In this document: piece after piece, positions 24,171 to 36,300 of the stretch
How the letters are laid out: each line of letters opens with the position of its first letter
Numbering within the stretch: position 1 is the first letter of the stretch
NCBI RefSeq assembly: GCF_051401765.1
Contig: NC_135071.1
Coordinates: 13,184,961 to 13,248,960 of the forward strand
From: Calliopsis andreniformis
Lineage: Eukaryota; Arthropoda; Insecta; Hymenoptera; Andrenidae
Length of the DNA stretch: 64,000 nt
Reading direction: 5' to 3'
Program-made: the position numbers and the translations under genes
The notes under the pieces: model-generated
What the model was told of the DNA's origin: nothing
What the model saw: the letters and a program-made list of their open reading frames with translations, nothing else
The model's database searches: none

Positions 24171-27100
24171 GTTACGGCGGTTGTTTAAGTGAACCTTGGT
24201 AATCGAGACATTTGCATGTGAAGTTTTAAATATGTTGTTGGCGTGAGTTCGATTCCTCGTATGAGGTAGTTGACCTAGTCACTTGATGTTGCTCTTTTTA
24301 ATGGAAAAATACTTTTAAATTGAAGGAAAAGGAAGGACTTTTTTAATGGTCATTTTACGTCGTTAAAATTAATGATATTTGGTAACAAAGAGCTATATGT
24401 AAGGTAGTTGACTCAATACTTGATCATTCCTCAATAGTCAACCACTTCAATAAATTATTTGTTATTCGATCTGTAATTAATAATAATTACATTACTGATT
24501 ATTCTATCTTCGAAGAGGTATTCGAAATAATTCCAAGTGATCTCGAACTTCAGACTAACCCATGTCTCATATCTCATCGTGTAGGGGATGTTTAAAGCTA
24601 GAGCTAAATCAGATCCTAGATGGAGGATTTGGTCGATCGAGACAATTTAAATATATAAAATACAGGCAAAGTTGCAAAGGGAAGCTTGTTTTTGTTGAGA
24701 AAGAGTAATTTGAAGCTGCTGTGAAAATGTGGAACCTTGCCTACAAGCTCAACTCTGTGTGAAATGGTTTCCTTAGTTATCAGATATCAATCCTATTAAG
24801 ACTGTCAGAGGAACTTAGTAGATGAATAAACCTAGAAATGTTGATCCAAGTTAGAAATTTGCTCAAAATATTCTGGAATGAATATAGAATAATATAACAG
24901 TAGAAGCTTTAAAGCAATTAGTGAAATCTGGTTATGAGAGACACTTGCGAGCCTGTATCGAATAGCAAACAGAGTACTTAACAAGTATTCTTTGAAACTG
25001 AAAAATACAATGCCCTTACAATCACAGAACCCTTTAATGTCTTCTGGGTCCATCCTTCAAAAGCTGCTTAGAACTTTCTCGACCAGTTACTTTCCCTGGA
25101 TTCGTAGTTTCTGGATGCTACTAACACCAGGGGACAATGACCCCATTCGATGAACAAAGTGTCTTAAAGATTTGTTTAAGAGGACTAGCTGTATCAGGTT
25201 CAGAGGAAAAAGCCTACTGAAGCAGGTAAGGATTCCATAGTCAACCATTTGACCGTATTAACAGGTAACTGTTTGCTGAAGTGGTCTGGGCTAAGTCCAA
25301 GAAAAAGATTTTTACCTCGAAGTAGGTATTTTATGATGTTAATGGTAGTAGATTATAGTTTTGGTCCGAGAAAGCTTTAATAATTGTTCAGTAGCAGAAG
25401 CACCATAATATGATTAAGAGTTATGGTGTTCTCTCGCTGTAAACACTCTCTGTTCTTTAATTACAGACTCACAACGAGGAATATCCTTTTGACATCAATT
25501 CCTATGATACTGGCTTGATTTTATCTCCTCGAGTGAGAATACACAAACAAAAAATCATCTGCTCTAAATAATCCCAAAACAAGCTATAACGAGCTTATAA
25601 CGAGTTATTAATGATATACTACTTTCTGTTATATAGAGTCAAGAAATTACGTGAAATAAATCAGAAGGCATCAACATGACACGTAAAATATAGAATGAAA
25701 GTTATTCCTGCGTGTGTACATGAAACAGCATCAACGTTAAGTAATCTTTTCAATTCTTGAACTCATTGAAAATTCATTACTAAGTTTACTGTGCAATAAA
25801 TAATGGCAACAACTCAGGCGAAAAAGTGACAAGAGATTGCTCATTATTTTCTGTTAACTACTATTTAACGTACATAGTGTTTATCTTTTACACACAAAGT
25901 CAACTCGTAGAGTTCTTATCTGACTTAATTCGGGAAAGCGGCCTTGAACGGCCAATTGACTTCGTCCTGGTTGCAAAAGACATCAATCTTTCGAAAATGA
26001 AGCCATCGAATCGAAGAGTATTCGCAGGCATTATTGCCTCTTTCAAAATAGGAATCCTACTATTGAAAGAAGAATAAGCAACGCTCTTACAAATTTATGT
26101 ACGTCGATGCAGCTACTCTCTTATCGGTCAATCGGTCAGCTGACGTTTAGGGATCAGAATCTCGACTTTACAATCGCCTCGAGTACCCCTAAAGAAGTTC
26201 CACATTGTCGATACACCGAGAATCATTCGGGAGAATTTTATGGTTTCTGACCTGGAAAATCCTGTTACGGGGCAACTTTCTCAGCGAACGGCCTTGCCTC
26301 TTTTTCCCCACACTCTGAAAATTTTCTTCTCTTCGTTTCGTCGGTGAACGCGCCGCCTCGGCGATCCTCGATCGCCTCGATACCGTGATCGCTGGAAAAG
26401 CGATTGCAAATCGACGAAGACGCTTGTTTTTGCTAAGTGATGCAATAAGGATGTCGTCCAGGTGCGCATAATAATATCTAAAGGCCCGTATGTAAAGTTA
26501 ATCCTTGGAGTATCCCTGAGGGACCCTCGGATGCCATCAGTAATTTTCCATTGCGCAATCAACAGAATCTATCCGGCTCTAGAATGTTAGAATACGAAGA
26601 CACTAGGGACACCTCGATGACGACCACACCTGCGACGAAGATCTTTACCTCGGTGTCTTCGCCTGCTCGAGATGTAATGATTATTTTCTTCGTTAATTGT
26701 TGTGATGAGATCCAGCGAAGTGTAAAGTGGTTGCAAAATTCCTTTATTATTCGATACATCGATGGGCAATATTTTGTCGTCTGGAATAGAAATTTGCCTG
26801 AAATTTAACCAAGTAGGCCATGGCTTTTGTGGGTCGATCGTTGGATTATGACATCAATACAATTTACGTAACATCGATGTGAACGACAAATACCTAAGTT
26901 GGGTTAACATTCAGGATGCACCATCGAATCGATCCGATCGACAGGTTATTCACGACCAGAGCCGTTTTCGAGGTACCCTTTGTATGGGGAATAGTGATCG
27001 AGAAAGTTTTCATTGGTTTAGTTCATTCTACAAGAGTAATAACATTGTAGATGTCATCATTTTTTAATTCCTAAATAAGAAACAATTCTTCTAACAATAA

Positions 27101-27376
27101 ATATAATTCACTGTAATGTTTTACAGCAATAATGTGTTCACGCAATATTGTTAATATTTTGAAGTCAGTGGAAATATAGAATCCATGAAAATTGCAGTAC
27201 AATTCCAATAATTGAAGTTAATGTATAGTAGATTAAGTAATAGATTAGTTTTAATAATGGTAAACTTTTCAACGAAGAATTTAGTACAATTTTCTTGTCA
27301 ACCTAATATGTAGACAACTGCAATTTGTAAAATTAATTTTCACTTTGAAACATAGCGTGCAAAATATTCTTCGTAC
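24171..27376. other. Gene-poor DNA
   Basis: No supported gene. A GC-rich island spans about 26100-26450. A short imperfect repeat, GGTAGTTGAC followed by a CACTTGAT or TACTTGAT block, occurs at about 24266 and 24402, with a reverse copy AGTCAACCAC at about 24437, allowing a weak hairpin. Nothing else stands out. Confidence 0.5.
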
Positions 27377-27560
27377 ATGCTACTAGAACAAGATTGCGCG
27401 CCGATCGCAAGTTTACTACTTCCGGTTGTTCGTCAATCATTATGCGAGAACACGTTGCGCTCATATAGTAGTCGCTATATTCATCCAAAGTGTCAGTTTT
27501 TCAATCTCCAATGCAATGGATTATCGCCCGTACGTGATGAACTCTTAAGTTCGCATAAAT
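27377..27560 (-). pseudogene. Decayed lipase exon (remnant of a paralogue of the neighbouring lipase)
   Basis: On the minus strand this segment lines up with coding exon 4 of the intact lipase (29064-29307). It opens with an AG-TTC-A-CACG-A-CGGGC-like stretch matching the SFHESGIYD start. It goes on to a frame with GEKLT-like residues, and then, after a stop and frame change, residues M-ATC--IM--E-P----SA--L---A matching [23 protein letters not shown]. The nucleophile elbow Gly-X-Ser-X-Gly is lost (the frame reads about M-N-I-A-T-T), a TGA follows directly, and the segment is shorter than the 244-bp intact exon. The flanking exons of such a copy are not visible. It is best read as one surviving exon of a lost tandem duplicate; chance similarity is less likely because the match covers most of the exon in order. 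Confidence 0.5.
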
Positions 27561-28031
27561 GAAATGAAATGTGTGATATCTTTAAACCAAGGTTACAATA
27601 CGCCATTTTGGTATCATTTATGGGCTATGAAATAGACTGCTTTTCATGATAAAAATCGAGATTAGTAAAGTAAAAACGAAACTAAAAGAAGATTGGAAAA
27701 TATATGGAACAGCTATGTGTGTGATGTGCCCAACTTCTTTAATTAGTAGATATAAGTCAATAAATGTATTAACAACTGCTTCTTGTGTTACTAATATTTA
27801 ACACAGGCTTTTTTAAATTAAATATTTTTTTCACATTTTTTTCTTCTTTCGTGTATACAATTTTAGTTATATTAAGCTTTGGCTTGACTTTAATTACTAC
27901 AAGTAAAAAAAGTATAAACAAGTATAAAAGTGGAAAAAATATAACAAAAATTTTCTTCTTCTTCCTATTTGTGTACTTTCTGAAATACATTAAAGAATAA
28001 ATATTTTCGAAACTCTATTAAGCCATGAAGC
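27561..28031. other. AT-rich spacer downstream of the lipase gene
   Basis: Contains the likely 3' UTR of the lipase gene (minus strand). It is very AT-rich; the open frames on both strands reflect poly-Lys/Phe codons only. Confidence 0.5.
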
Positions 28032-31000
28032 TTAACCATTGCTTAAATAATAACTGTGGTCTTTCAGCATTTCCAGCAACTTTTTGTAGACCAATGTGGG
28101 AGCATCTTTGGCCCACAAAAAATCTATGTGATTAAAATTCTCGAATGGCACTTTGTACATGGTTGGTTTGTACGGTAACTCGTCACTTAATCTTGTTACA
28201 TCCTGAAAAAAGGATTGTTCTAAAAATAATGTTCTATTTAATTTCTAAATAAATGACGAAAGAGATACGACAAACTACTAATATACTAGACACGTCCACT
28301 GTTAAACCATGTTTCCACATGTAAAATATAATTTAAACACTGCTTAAATGTTAATAGTACTTCGGAACTATTTTTTTTAAATCTTTAAAAATTGTCTTTT
28401 AATTTAATTTAATTGAAATTTTCATCAACTGCGTTTTATCTGTCGAATCTTTCTCGCCAATTATATTTTCCTTAATACAATGAAATGCGTACAGCAGTGC
28501 TAGATAACCAGTCATTATCACCACAAAACAGAGTGATCGGTACTTTAATCTTCGATAAATCATATTTAGGAGGTAGTGTGCTGTTATAAACTTCCAAGTT
28601 TTTTCTTTCACCATAGTCGTACTTCCTAAAGTATCCCGACTCAATTTCTTGCGCATAGTGTACCAAAGTTTTGGAAGACGTGCCTGCTGGCGTATGACTC
28701 AGTATCACCGGCATTAAGGTCTGCGACAAATCCAAATACAAGTTAAAGAAGCAGCCAACGATGCACGAACCGATAATAATTTTCTACTCACGTAATTGAA
28801 CTGCGCTTTATCAAAACCAACGATAAGGAATAACGAATTGGCGCAAATTCTCTCTTCCCAGAAATTGACGTAACACAAATATTTTGCCAGACGTTTGACA
28901 ATGAAATTCTGCGGTAGAAATTCACCCTCTCCAAGCAGATAAAAGATCACCTGTTGATTGGAGGATGATTTTATGACAAAATAAGAACACAGAGAGTAAA
29001 CATGTAGTAAACATGAAAGAATTGTGCCTCTCGTTAAATTGCCACCTAGATGGATCCATTTACCTTGTAATTGGTTGCGAACGGAGCCAAATGCCGTAAA
29101 GGGCTTTGCACATGCTTCATATACACCACCGGAGCAAGGCTGTACGCCGATTGCACCAGTCTTGCTATTTGTGGTCGTTCGCTGGCCATCACGTAGAAGC
29201 ACGTTGTGCCCATTGAAAACCCAATGTACGCCCTCAAAAAGTTTTCTCGCAATTTCACGATGTAGCCGATCATCGCTGGTAGATCGTAAATGCCCGATTC
29301 GTGGAAACTAAGTCATTATAATTTGGCATCATACTCTTAGCAAAATTGTTATTACTAGACTGCGGTTTATTATGCATTTATGAAAATTTGAAACTCGAAA
29401 ATTAAAAATCTAAAAATTTGATAACTATAAAATACAAAAGTTTGAAATAATAAATAAACCAAATTTTTATTTAGCATTTTGTACAATAATCTTTACATAA
29501 TAAAAATTTTCTATTATTTTTTAAGTGTCTGTATAAAATAAAATGTATAAAAAACTTTTTCTTCTAAACAATAACATATTTCATTTTAGCGAATTTCATT
29601 ATTTTTTTATGTTCTCTATATTCATGCAATCATCATACTGTTTACTATACTGAAAATTATGAACCATTTCCAGACTAAGTAATCATGTTTCACAGTGAAA
29701 ACGTGAAAATTAATTTATGTTTATGAGATGATCTTTTTTTATTATGCTAATATTTTCTACTTACCTAAAGTTCCAGTACTTTGGGTCATCAGTGGACAAA
29801 GAAACGTGAGCTCTTGAGTACGTGTTACCACGAAAATTTCCAAGCCACACATCGTACCCTTGATCAGCTAATAAATATGCTATAATAATAGCAAAGAAAT
29901 AGTAAAGATTAACAAATGTTTTTTAAAATTTACTTTCAATAAATAACTATTTTACTATCTCGGGCATTCCACTTTTTCTTATATTTATCAATGATTAAAC
30001 GCGTATAATTAAATAGGAAGCGTCAGGCTGCACCACAAGCAGGCATGCAAGTTGTGCAGTATGCACAGGCGCTATTACGAGAAGGCGCCAAATTAAATTT
30101 CAAAAACTCAAAATAGGATAGCTGATTAATTAACTTTAAATATAAAATAGACCTACGAATTTATTCTTTTAACTAGTCGACATTAACTATTCAAAAATGT
30201 TACAGTTATATTTTCTTTAAATTTCAGTCTACTTTTAACTACTGTTCTGTTACCCATTTAAAAAGTTCATAATCAAAATTATTATAAGCAGGGGTCTCAT
30301 TAAAGTTAAAAATATCTTAACTCTGCCCATAAAGTGTACAAAATTTGAAATAAATTGATAATAGGTGTCAGCTTGTACGCTCAACGAAGCATTAAATTTT
30401 TGTGATAAACATGTTTCTGTACCGAGAGCTTTGCCTTTTCCAAGTATAACCCAATCTGCCGAGCTACCCAGCACACCGTGTTGCAGGAAGATCGCTGGTG
30501 ATTCAGATCCACCTGGAATTCGATGCATCTTCAACAGATAGCCATCTTCTGTTACGACGACGTGAGCTTCCGCCTGGTAGCCCTCCTTTCTTATCATTTG
30601 CATCTACGAAAAACAACCGATGTTAAATATTTCTTAAGAAAAATATGATTCTATGATTTCCTAACAGATTTTATGGGGGTGTCTTATTTTATTATTTATC
30701 GTCATGTTTTCACGCGTTTAGTCACGTGTCCTTGAACTTTGCAGCATAGTGTGTGTGTGTGTGTGTTCCGGAAAAACGCAACGGTTATCATCGAGTATCA
30801 TTCTCTTGATACTAGTCACGTTAATTGTACCGATATTACCAAGAAAAAAGTTCAATTTTATTTGATGATATAATGAAGCGCTTTGTATATGATAATTCTT
30901 TTTTATTTCTCGTATGTTACTAATTCTAAGCTAAAGTGCGAATTATTTTCGAGAAAATGGAAAATTATCTATAGCGACGTTTTTTTTAAGTTTTTATTCT

Positions 31001-31556
31001 GTTTTTGTTTAAATAAGCAACTGCTTATGTTATATAAATGTGAGCCGATATACGAGTATTATTTTGAGATTAATTTTGAACATAATATAGGTACACATAA
31101 AATTGAACATGAGATACATATCACAAATATCTCTGTAATATTATTTTTCATTTATTATAATTAACTTTATCCAATACACAAACATATGTTTTTAATTTCA
31201 AATATTTTGTTTATGCTTCAACTGCTATCAATTATCAACAATCATTAACCCATTCTTCTTTACTTTCCCAACTTCAAAGTTGGTAGCCATTTCAAATATT
31301 ATTGAAGCTTGATATATGCGTCTAAATTTTTATATCTTAGTTGCATGCTACAATTTTAACATTATTTTTATAAACGAGACTCATATTATATTGGTATATA
31401 AATATATATCCTGCACAGGTACTAAATAATAGGTTTACTTACTGTGTCTAAATCCTCATCAGGCTTCCACTTGTAATCGAATAATGGTATGTTAAAAGAC
31501 GAGACCACAGGAGAAATAATGGCCAATGATAAAAACGTGATGACGATATTCTTCAT
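28032..31556 (-). CDS. Acid (gastric/lysosomal-type) lipase, secreted, complete
   Basis: Seven exons on the minus strand: 31556-31443, 30603-30423, 29879-29765, 29307-29064, 28950-28792, 28720-28493, 28202-28032. They join in phase into 403 aa, the usual length for the family. Residues 1-20 ([20 protein letters not shown]) are a signal peptide. The alpha/beta-hydrolase parts are in order: the [19 protein letters not shown] strand pair, [13 protein letters not shown] (oxyanion region), [14 protein letters not shown], the nucleophile elbow GFSMG, the acid residue in FCGDNDWLS, and the histidine in FNHIDFLWA. All three catalytic residues are present. These enzymes hydrolyse triacylglycerols or cholesteryl esters in gut lumen or lysosome. 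The elbow has Phe where most relatives have His (GHSMG). Intron 6 has a weak donor (GTACGC) but the phase and homology support it. A decayed relative lies downstream at 27.4 kb. Confidence 0.93.
30749..30766. repeat. (GT)n microsatellite in lipase intron 1
   Basis: Nine GT units within the first intron of the lipase gene. Confidence 0.9.
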
Positions 31557-31998
31557 TTTGAGACTTTTGCACGAACGACGGAACGAAGAGAGAATCACGA
31601 TATGTAGCCGAAATCCTTTCACATTATATATGGACACCTTATTTCACTTATTTTTTAACTCCAGTCGTCATGTATACGATAATATCGTTCAACTTTCCTT
31701 AAGTAAAGTTCAAATATTATTAATTATATATTTCTGCTTTCGTCACCGATTGTATGTACACTTTAACCGAGCTCAACACGATACACGTGAGTCACACAAA
31801 TGCATCATACTATTAGCTGTTATCTTTGTAGCAGCTTTGTGTTGAAAAATACTCATACAGTTAATTGCATAGTTTCCTTATAATACAAACCGAATGAAGC
31901 AAATTCTTTCACGAAGATATTTCTGGATATGTATTTTTCGTGCAAGGAAAGTCTACCTAAACTGGACAGCACATAATTAGCTATATCTTTAACAAAAA

Positions 31999-32082
31999 AA
32001 GCGCAACAAAGTGGCCAAACTGTAAAAGTAAAGAGGGGATTCCCTGCTATCATTTTTGCAGTTTGGCCATTTTGTTGTGTTT
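31999..32082 (+). ncRNA. Candidate hairpin RNA (pre-miRNA-like), 31-bp stem
   Basis: Positions 31999-32029 pair without a gap or bulge with 32052-32082, leaving a 22-base loop. Of 31 pairs, 26 are Watson-Crick; the other five (32001:32080, 32003:32078, 32011:32070, 32023:32058, 32028:32053) are all G:U when read on the plus strand, and would be A:C mismatches on the minus strand. The arm core reads AAGTGGCCAAACTG and CAGTTTGGCCATTT. The length, about 84 bases, suits a pre-miRNA, though most animal pre-miRNAs have some bulges. I do not recognise a known mature miRNA. A small palindromic transposon remnant is the main alternative. Confidence 0.35.
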
Positions 32083-32419
32083 CATTTGTTTAAAGACATA
32101 GTTAATGTACAGTATTAGATATACTTATCCTAGTAAGTGTACTATTATAGATTGCAAGAAACACAATAGGATAATACATATGTAAACACATAACATAAGT
32201 AAAACGAACTATTTTTTGTGTGAATACAAAAAATTGTATTCTTTTTTTCTACACGACAATGTTTATATTTCAGATTTATTTTTATTTATTCATTCTATTA
32301 TTCTATTTTCAAGGAATATTTTATATTTAGAGTAATAATTATATTTATTATAAGTATATAATAAAAGACTTTTTTAAAATACAGAGAGTGCAATATGAAG
32401 TAAAAACTAATATTGCGTT

Positions 32420-32428
32420 TTTCCCGCC
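32420..32428 (+). promoter_or_regulatory. E2F-like site TTTCCCGCC
   Basis: TTTTTCCCGCCATTTT is a close fit to the E2F consensus TTTSSCGC and stands out in AT-rich DNA about 0.95 kb upstream of the Gemin5 start. This is a sequence match only. Confidence 0.3.
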
Positions 32429-33368
32429 ATTTTCTACATTCTAACACGAGATTCAAATAATGTCTTGTTTCTAATGACGACCGGTAAAAAATCGAACATA
32501 ATTAGATTTAACTATTATACAACATAAATTGCGATTGAAATACATTCAAAATACAAATATACACGTTATATTTTTTTTATAGAGGTTGTCATGTTTCCGC
32601 TTTTTATAATGATACTCATTTGTACATTTTGAGGTTATGTTTCAGAGAGTTTAAAATTATATTTTCGCCATCGTTTTTTGTTCTGCTTCTCTTGTAAATT
32701 GATTTTAATACGCTTAGTATAAAAAAAGCTATAAAATTGTTATAGTTTACAGAAAATAAAACAAATATTTCGTTCACGCACATGAAATGTTTTTTTGAAC
32801 ACCGTTCACAGTTCGATTAACAACTGAATCCATTCTACTGAATACTAGGATTACTGATATTACAAAATATAATCTATGGTTTAAACAAATTGATGATCCT
32901 GCATATGTATATTTTTATTTACTAATTATTAAGTATTAATCAAAGTATTACAAAACGTAAGTATACTATACGTACGTCCAACACGTCGGCACATTTAATA
33001 AACGTTGTTCAACAGTAATCTGTAAAACACCGACTTCCGAAAATTTGACTTAAAGTAATTTTTTTGACAAAATTTTATAGTGAAAAATTTATTCAAATTT
33101 AACCTGTACATCTATATTATCTAGATTTTAAGTATTTTTATGTCCTTAGTGTTTATTTTAACCAGTAAAAGTACTTCAAACTAACAGCATGTAGAACGTG
33201 CATAAACATTTCAAATATAATTTCCAATATGTACATACTTTATATTTATAAAAAACGTTATATAAATATTATTTAAAGGATAATTAACCCTAAAATATTA
33301 TCTATATACGAGCATATTTTTTTTGTTTCATTTCAAAATGATTTTCGTCTATATTTCAGCATAGAAAC

Positions 33369-36300
33369 ATGAATGAAGCAACACTACCTCCTTCGCCAAA
33401 TTGGTATTTAAGTAATGTTCTTGTTTGTTCCTTCAATGGAACTATTGCCTGGGGTGCAAGAAATACAATTGTTGCTACTAAGCATAATGAGAACAATAAG
33501 TCCTTGCATTATTCTATCATTAAAAATGCTCATAAAGATAGAATAACTTGTCTTGCATTTACTCCTTCATTTGAACAAGTGAATAGTAATTTAATAGCTT
33601 CAACTGGGGAGGACAACACAGTTAAAGTATGGAATTTGGAAACATTATTAGTTACATATACATATTCACTAGAACCGGTAAGTACATACATAAACATGTT
33701 GCTTAAATAAGTTTATAATTGTCTCTCATTTGAAAACTTTTTTCAGGATAAACAAGTAATAGGCGTAGATTGGTCGTATAAAGAACCTTTTGTCACGTAC
33801 TTTGCTTGTTCCAATGGCACCGTATTTTCATGGAATGTTTATTTTAATACTGTGTCTTCTATTTCATTAGGAAAAGTATCACCAACTTGTATTCGATCAT
33901 GTCCTCATGATGCATACCTTGTAGCTATTGGTTCTAAAAATGGTTTAATTTATATTGTTAATTTTCAAAGAACAGGTAAAATAGTTTATAGATTAAGAGG
34001 ACATGATACAGAAATAATTAGTTTATCGTGGTGCCCTGCGGAAGAGAATATTATAAGTGAAAATCTTAATAAAGATTTTCTGTTAGCTTCAGGAGGAAAA
34101 GACAAGTAAGGAAGCTTTGCAATTGAAAATGATTTAAAATCATATTTTTGATATCTTTCTTTAGTATCTATAACTATAAAATTTTAATATACAGATCAGT
34201 TTTTATCTGGAAAGCTGGAGGAGATGGACGTTATGAAATGACTATTACATTGCCTAGCGGGCCTCTTGATTCACGTCAACATAGGAGTAAATTAAATGCA
34301 TCTGTAGGTAATTGGATTGTGGTCCATTGGATAAAACCTAAACTATTACTCACTAGTTCCTTCTGGGGTGAACTACTTTCCTGGGATTTATCGATAATGA
34401 CAAAGGGCAAACCTACTTGCAAACTAATACATGCTTATCATAGTAGGGGCTTATTTTGTATTGCACATGTATCAAATTTTCAAGAGAACATAACAGAAAA
34501 TTGGAGAATTAAAGAAAGGTTGCTACTGAAGAGTTAATTATTTTAAATTATACATAAAACAGTTATAAATTTGAGTATTTTTAATGAATTGCAGACTGAC
34601 AATTTGGACCACAGCACAAGATCGTAGAGTTATTTGTTGTGGAATAAAAGAAAATAATGTTGAACTGGATTACGACATTTATACTCAAGGTGGATACGTT
34701 TATTGCATTGCTGCTTGTCCATTGGACACTTCACTTATTGCATTTGGAGTTGGAGACGCAATGCTACGATTATGGAATTTATCAGAAGCCCACGATACTT
34801 CCTTTAGTGTAACTGCTCTGTGGCAAAAAATTAAAGGCAAAATTCGTGCGGTAAGTATAGTGAAATTTGTATATAAGTATTTATAATTGAATTATTTTTT
34901 AATACGAGATAATGAGACTCAATAGCATACCATTATATGGTACTTAGATATCATGGCATCCTGAGAAAGAAAACCTGTTAGCCTATGCAACTGAAGAAGG
35001 TAGAGTTGGAATATTCGATACAAATTGTAATAAGCCACCTATATTGTACAGGCAATATCATAGAGGAATAGTATACACTGTTAGTTGGGGTCCAAGTCCA
35101 GAAAACAAACAGTTTGTCCTCTATTCTTGTGCAGAAGGAGAACTCGTATTCTATGATCCAGGAAAGCCGAATCAGGGTAACATTTTATTTTTTTTTAATT
35201 CATAAATAGTACTATAATATTGCATTACACGTAATATAAAATCATAATGTTTTTTATTAGTGCCTACGTCAATATTAAAAAGAGAATGTACAGAATTTTC
35301 TTGGAAACCAGATTTTTCCTGTTTAGCAGTAGGTTTTGAGAATGGGTAAGTTTTTAAATACATATCATCTCATCATATTAAATATGCTTTCATGCTTTTA
35401 TTTCAGATCAATTTCTTTTCTTAATCACAAATTTAAAATGCGTGGATACGTTAAACTCTCTTCAGTGATGGTACATTGTTTAGCGTGGCACCCCGATAGC
35501 ACAGCAGCAGATACAAACTTTTCTCCATTAAAGAATTATCTGGCTGTTGCTTTTAAATCACGCACAATTCAGATTATTAATCTATCCAATTTTATGGATC
35601 ATCTTACAACATTAGAAAATCTGACTGAAAATGATGATTCGAAAGAACGTGATTCTTATAAAGTGAATGAGGTTGTAGCCACTCTAACTGGGCACATTCA
35701 TGACGTCGTTTGTTTGGCATGGAGTCCATATATTAGTGGTCGTTTGATATCTGGTAGCTATGATCATACTGCACAGGTATAAATACATAAATATTCAAAC
35801 ATAGTCGTATGAAATTTTGTATAGTTTATAAATGATGCGATGTAAATTTACAAGCAATTTGACCGCTGGTGAATAACTATTATCTTTAGGTATGGAATGT
35901 TGAAACACAGGAATTAATAGCTACTTATAAAGAACACTGTGGTCCAATATTGTGTTGTATGTGGAGTCCACTAGATCCTAATTACATCATAACAGGCTCT
36001 GCGGATTTCACTTTACGAATATGGAAAATTAATTCTAACAGTGCTATTTTGCCACAAGAAACAGCAGATAAAAAGTCATCAAAGAAAACTAAGAAGAAGC
36101 AGAACAAAGGAAATAAAATCAATGACGTTACGGTTGAAAATGCTATAACAGATTTGGCTAATACGATATCAGAATGTTCCATTTCGGATGCTGCCCAAAC
36201 TGTTCAGAGTATGTATATACTACCAATTTAATATTGTCATAACGAATCTATTCTACCTTGATCACTATTTAATTGCAGAGCCAAAAGTCAAAGAAGTAAA

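Larger units (their letters stand above)
31557..33368. other. Spacer between lipase (-) and Gemin5 (+), divergent promoters
   Basis: The two genes start in opposite directions, so this 1.8 kb must hold both promoters and 5' UTRs. It includes a hairpin (31999-32082) and an E2F-like site (32420-32428), listed separately. A good acceptor (ATATTTCAG) ends at 33360, eight bases before the Gemin5 ATG, and a donor-like AAAAC-GTAAGTATA lies near 32958, so Gemin5 may have a non-coding first exon. The rest is AT-rich. Confidence 0.6.

Noticed and set aside
24245..24275. tRNA T-loop-like GAGTTCGATTCC and a let-7-like TGAGGTAGT
   Set aside because: No acceptor, D or anticodon stems fit around the T-loop word, and let-7 similarity stops after nine bases with no complementary arm.
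27769..28000. Open frames on both strands next to the lipase 3' end
   Set aside because: They are made of AAA/TTT-type codons in very AT-rich DNA and have no similarity to known proteins.
29024..29311. Plus-strand frame of 95 codons
   Set aside because: It is antisense to lipase exon 4, whose minus-strand frame carries the conserved catalytic motif.
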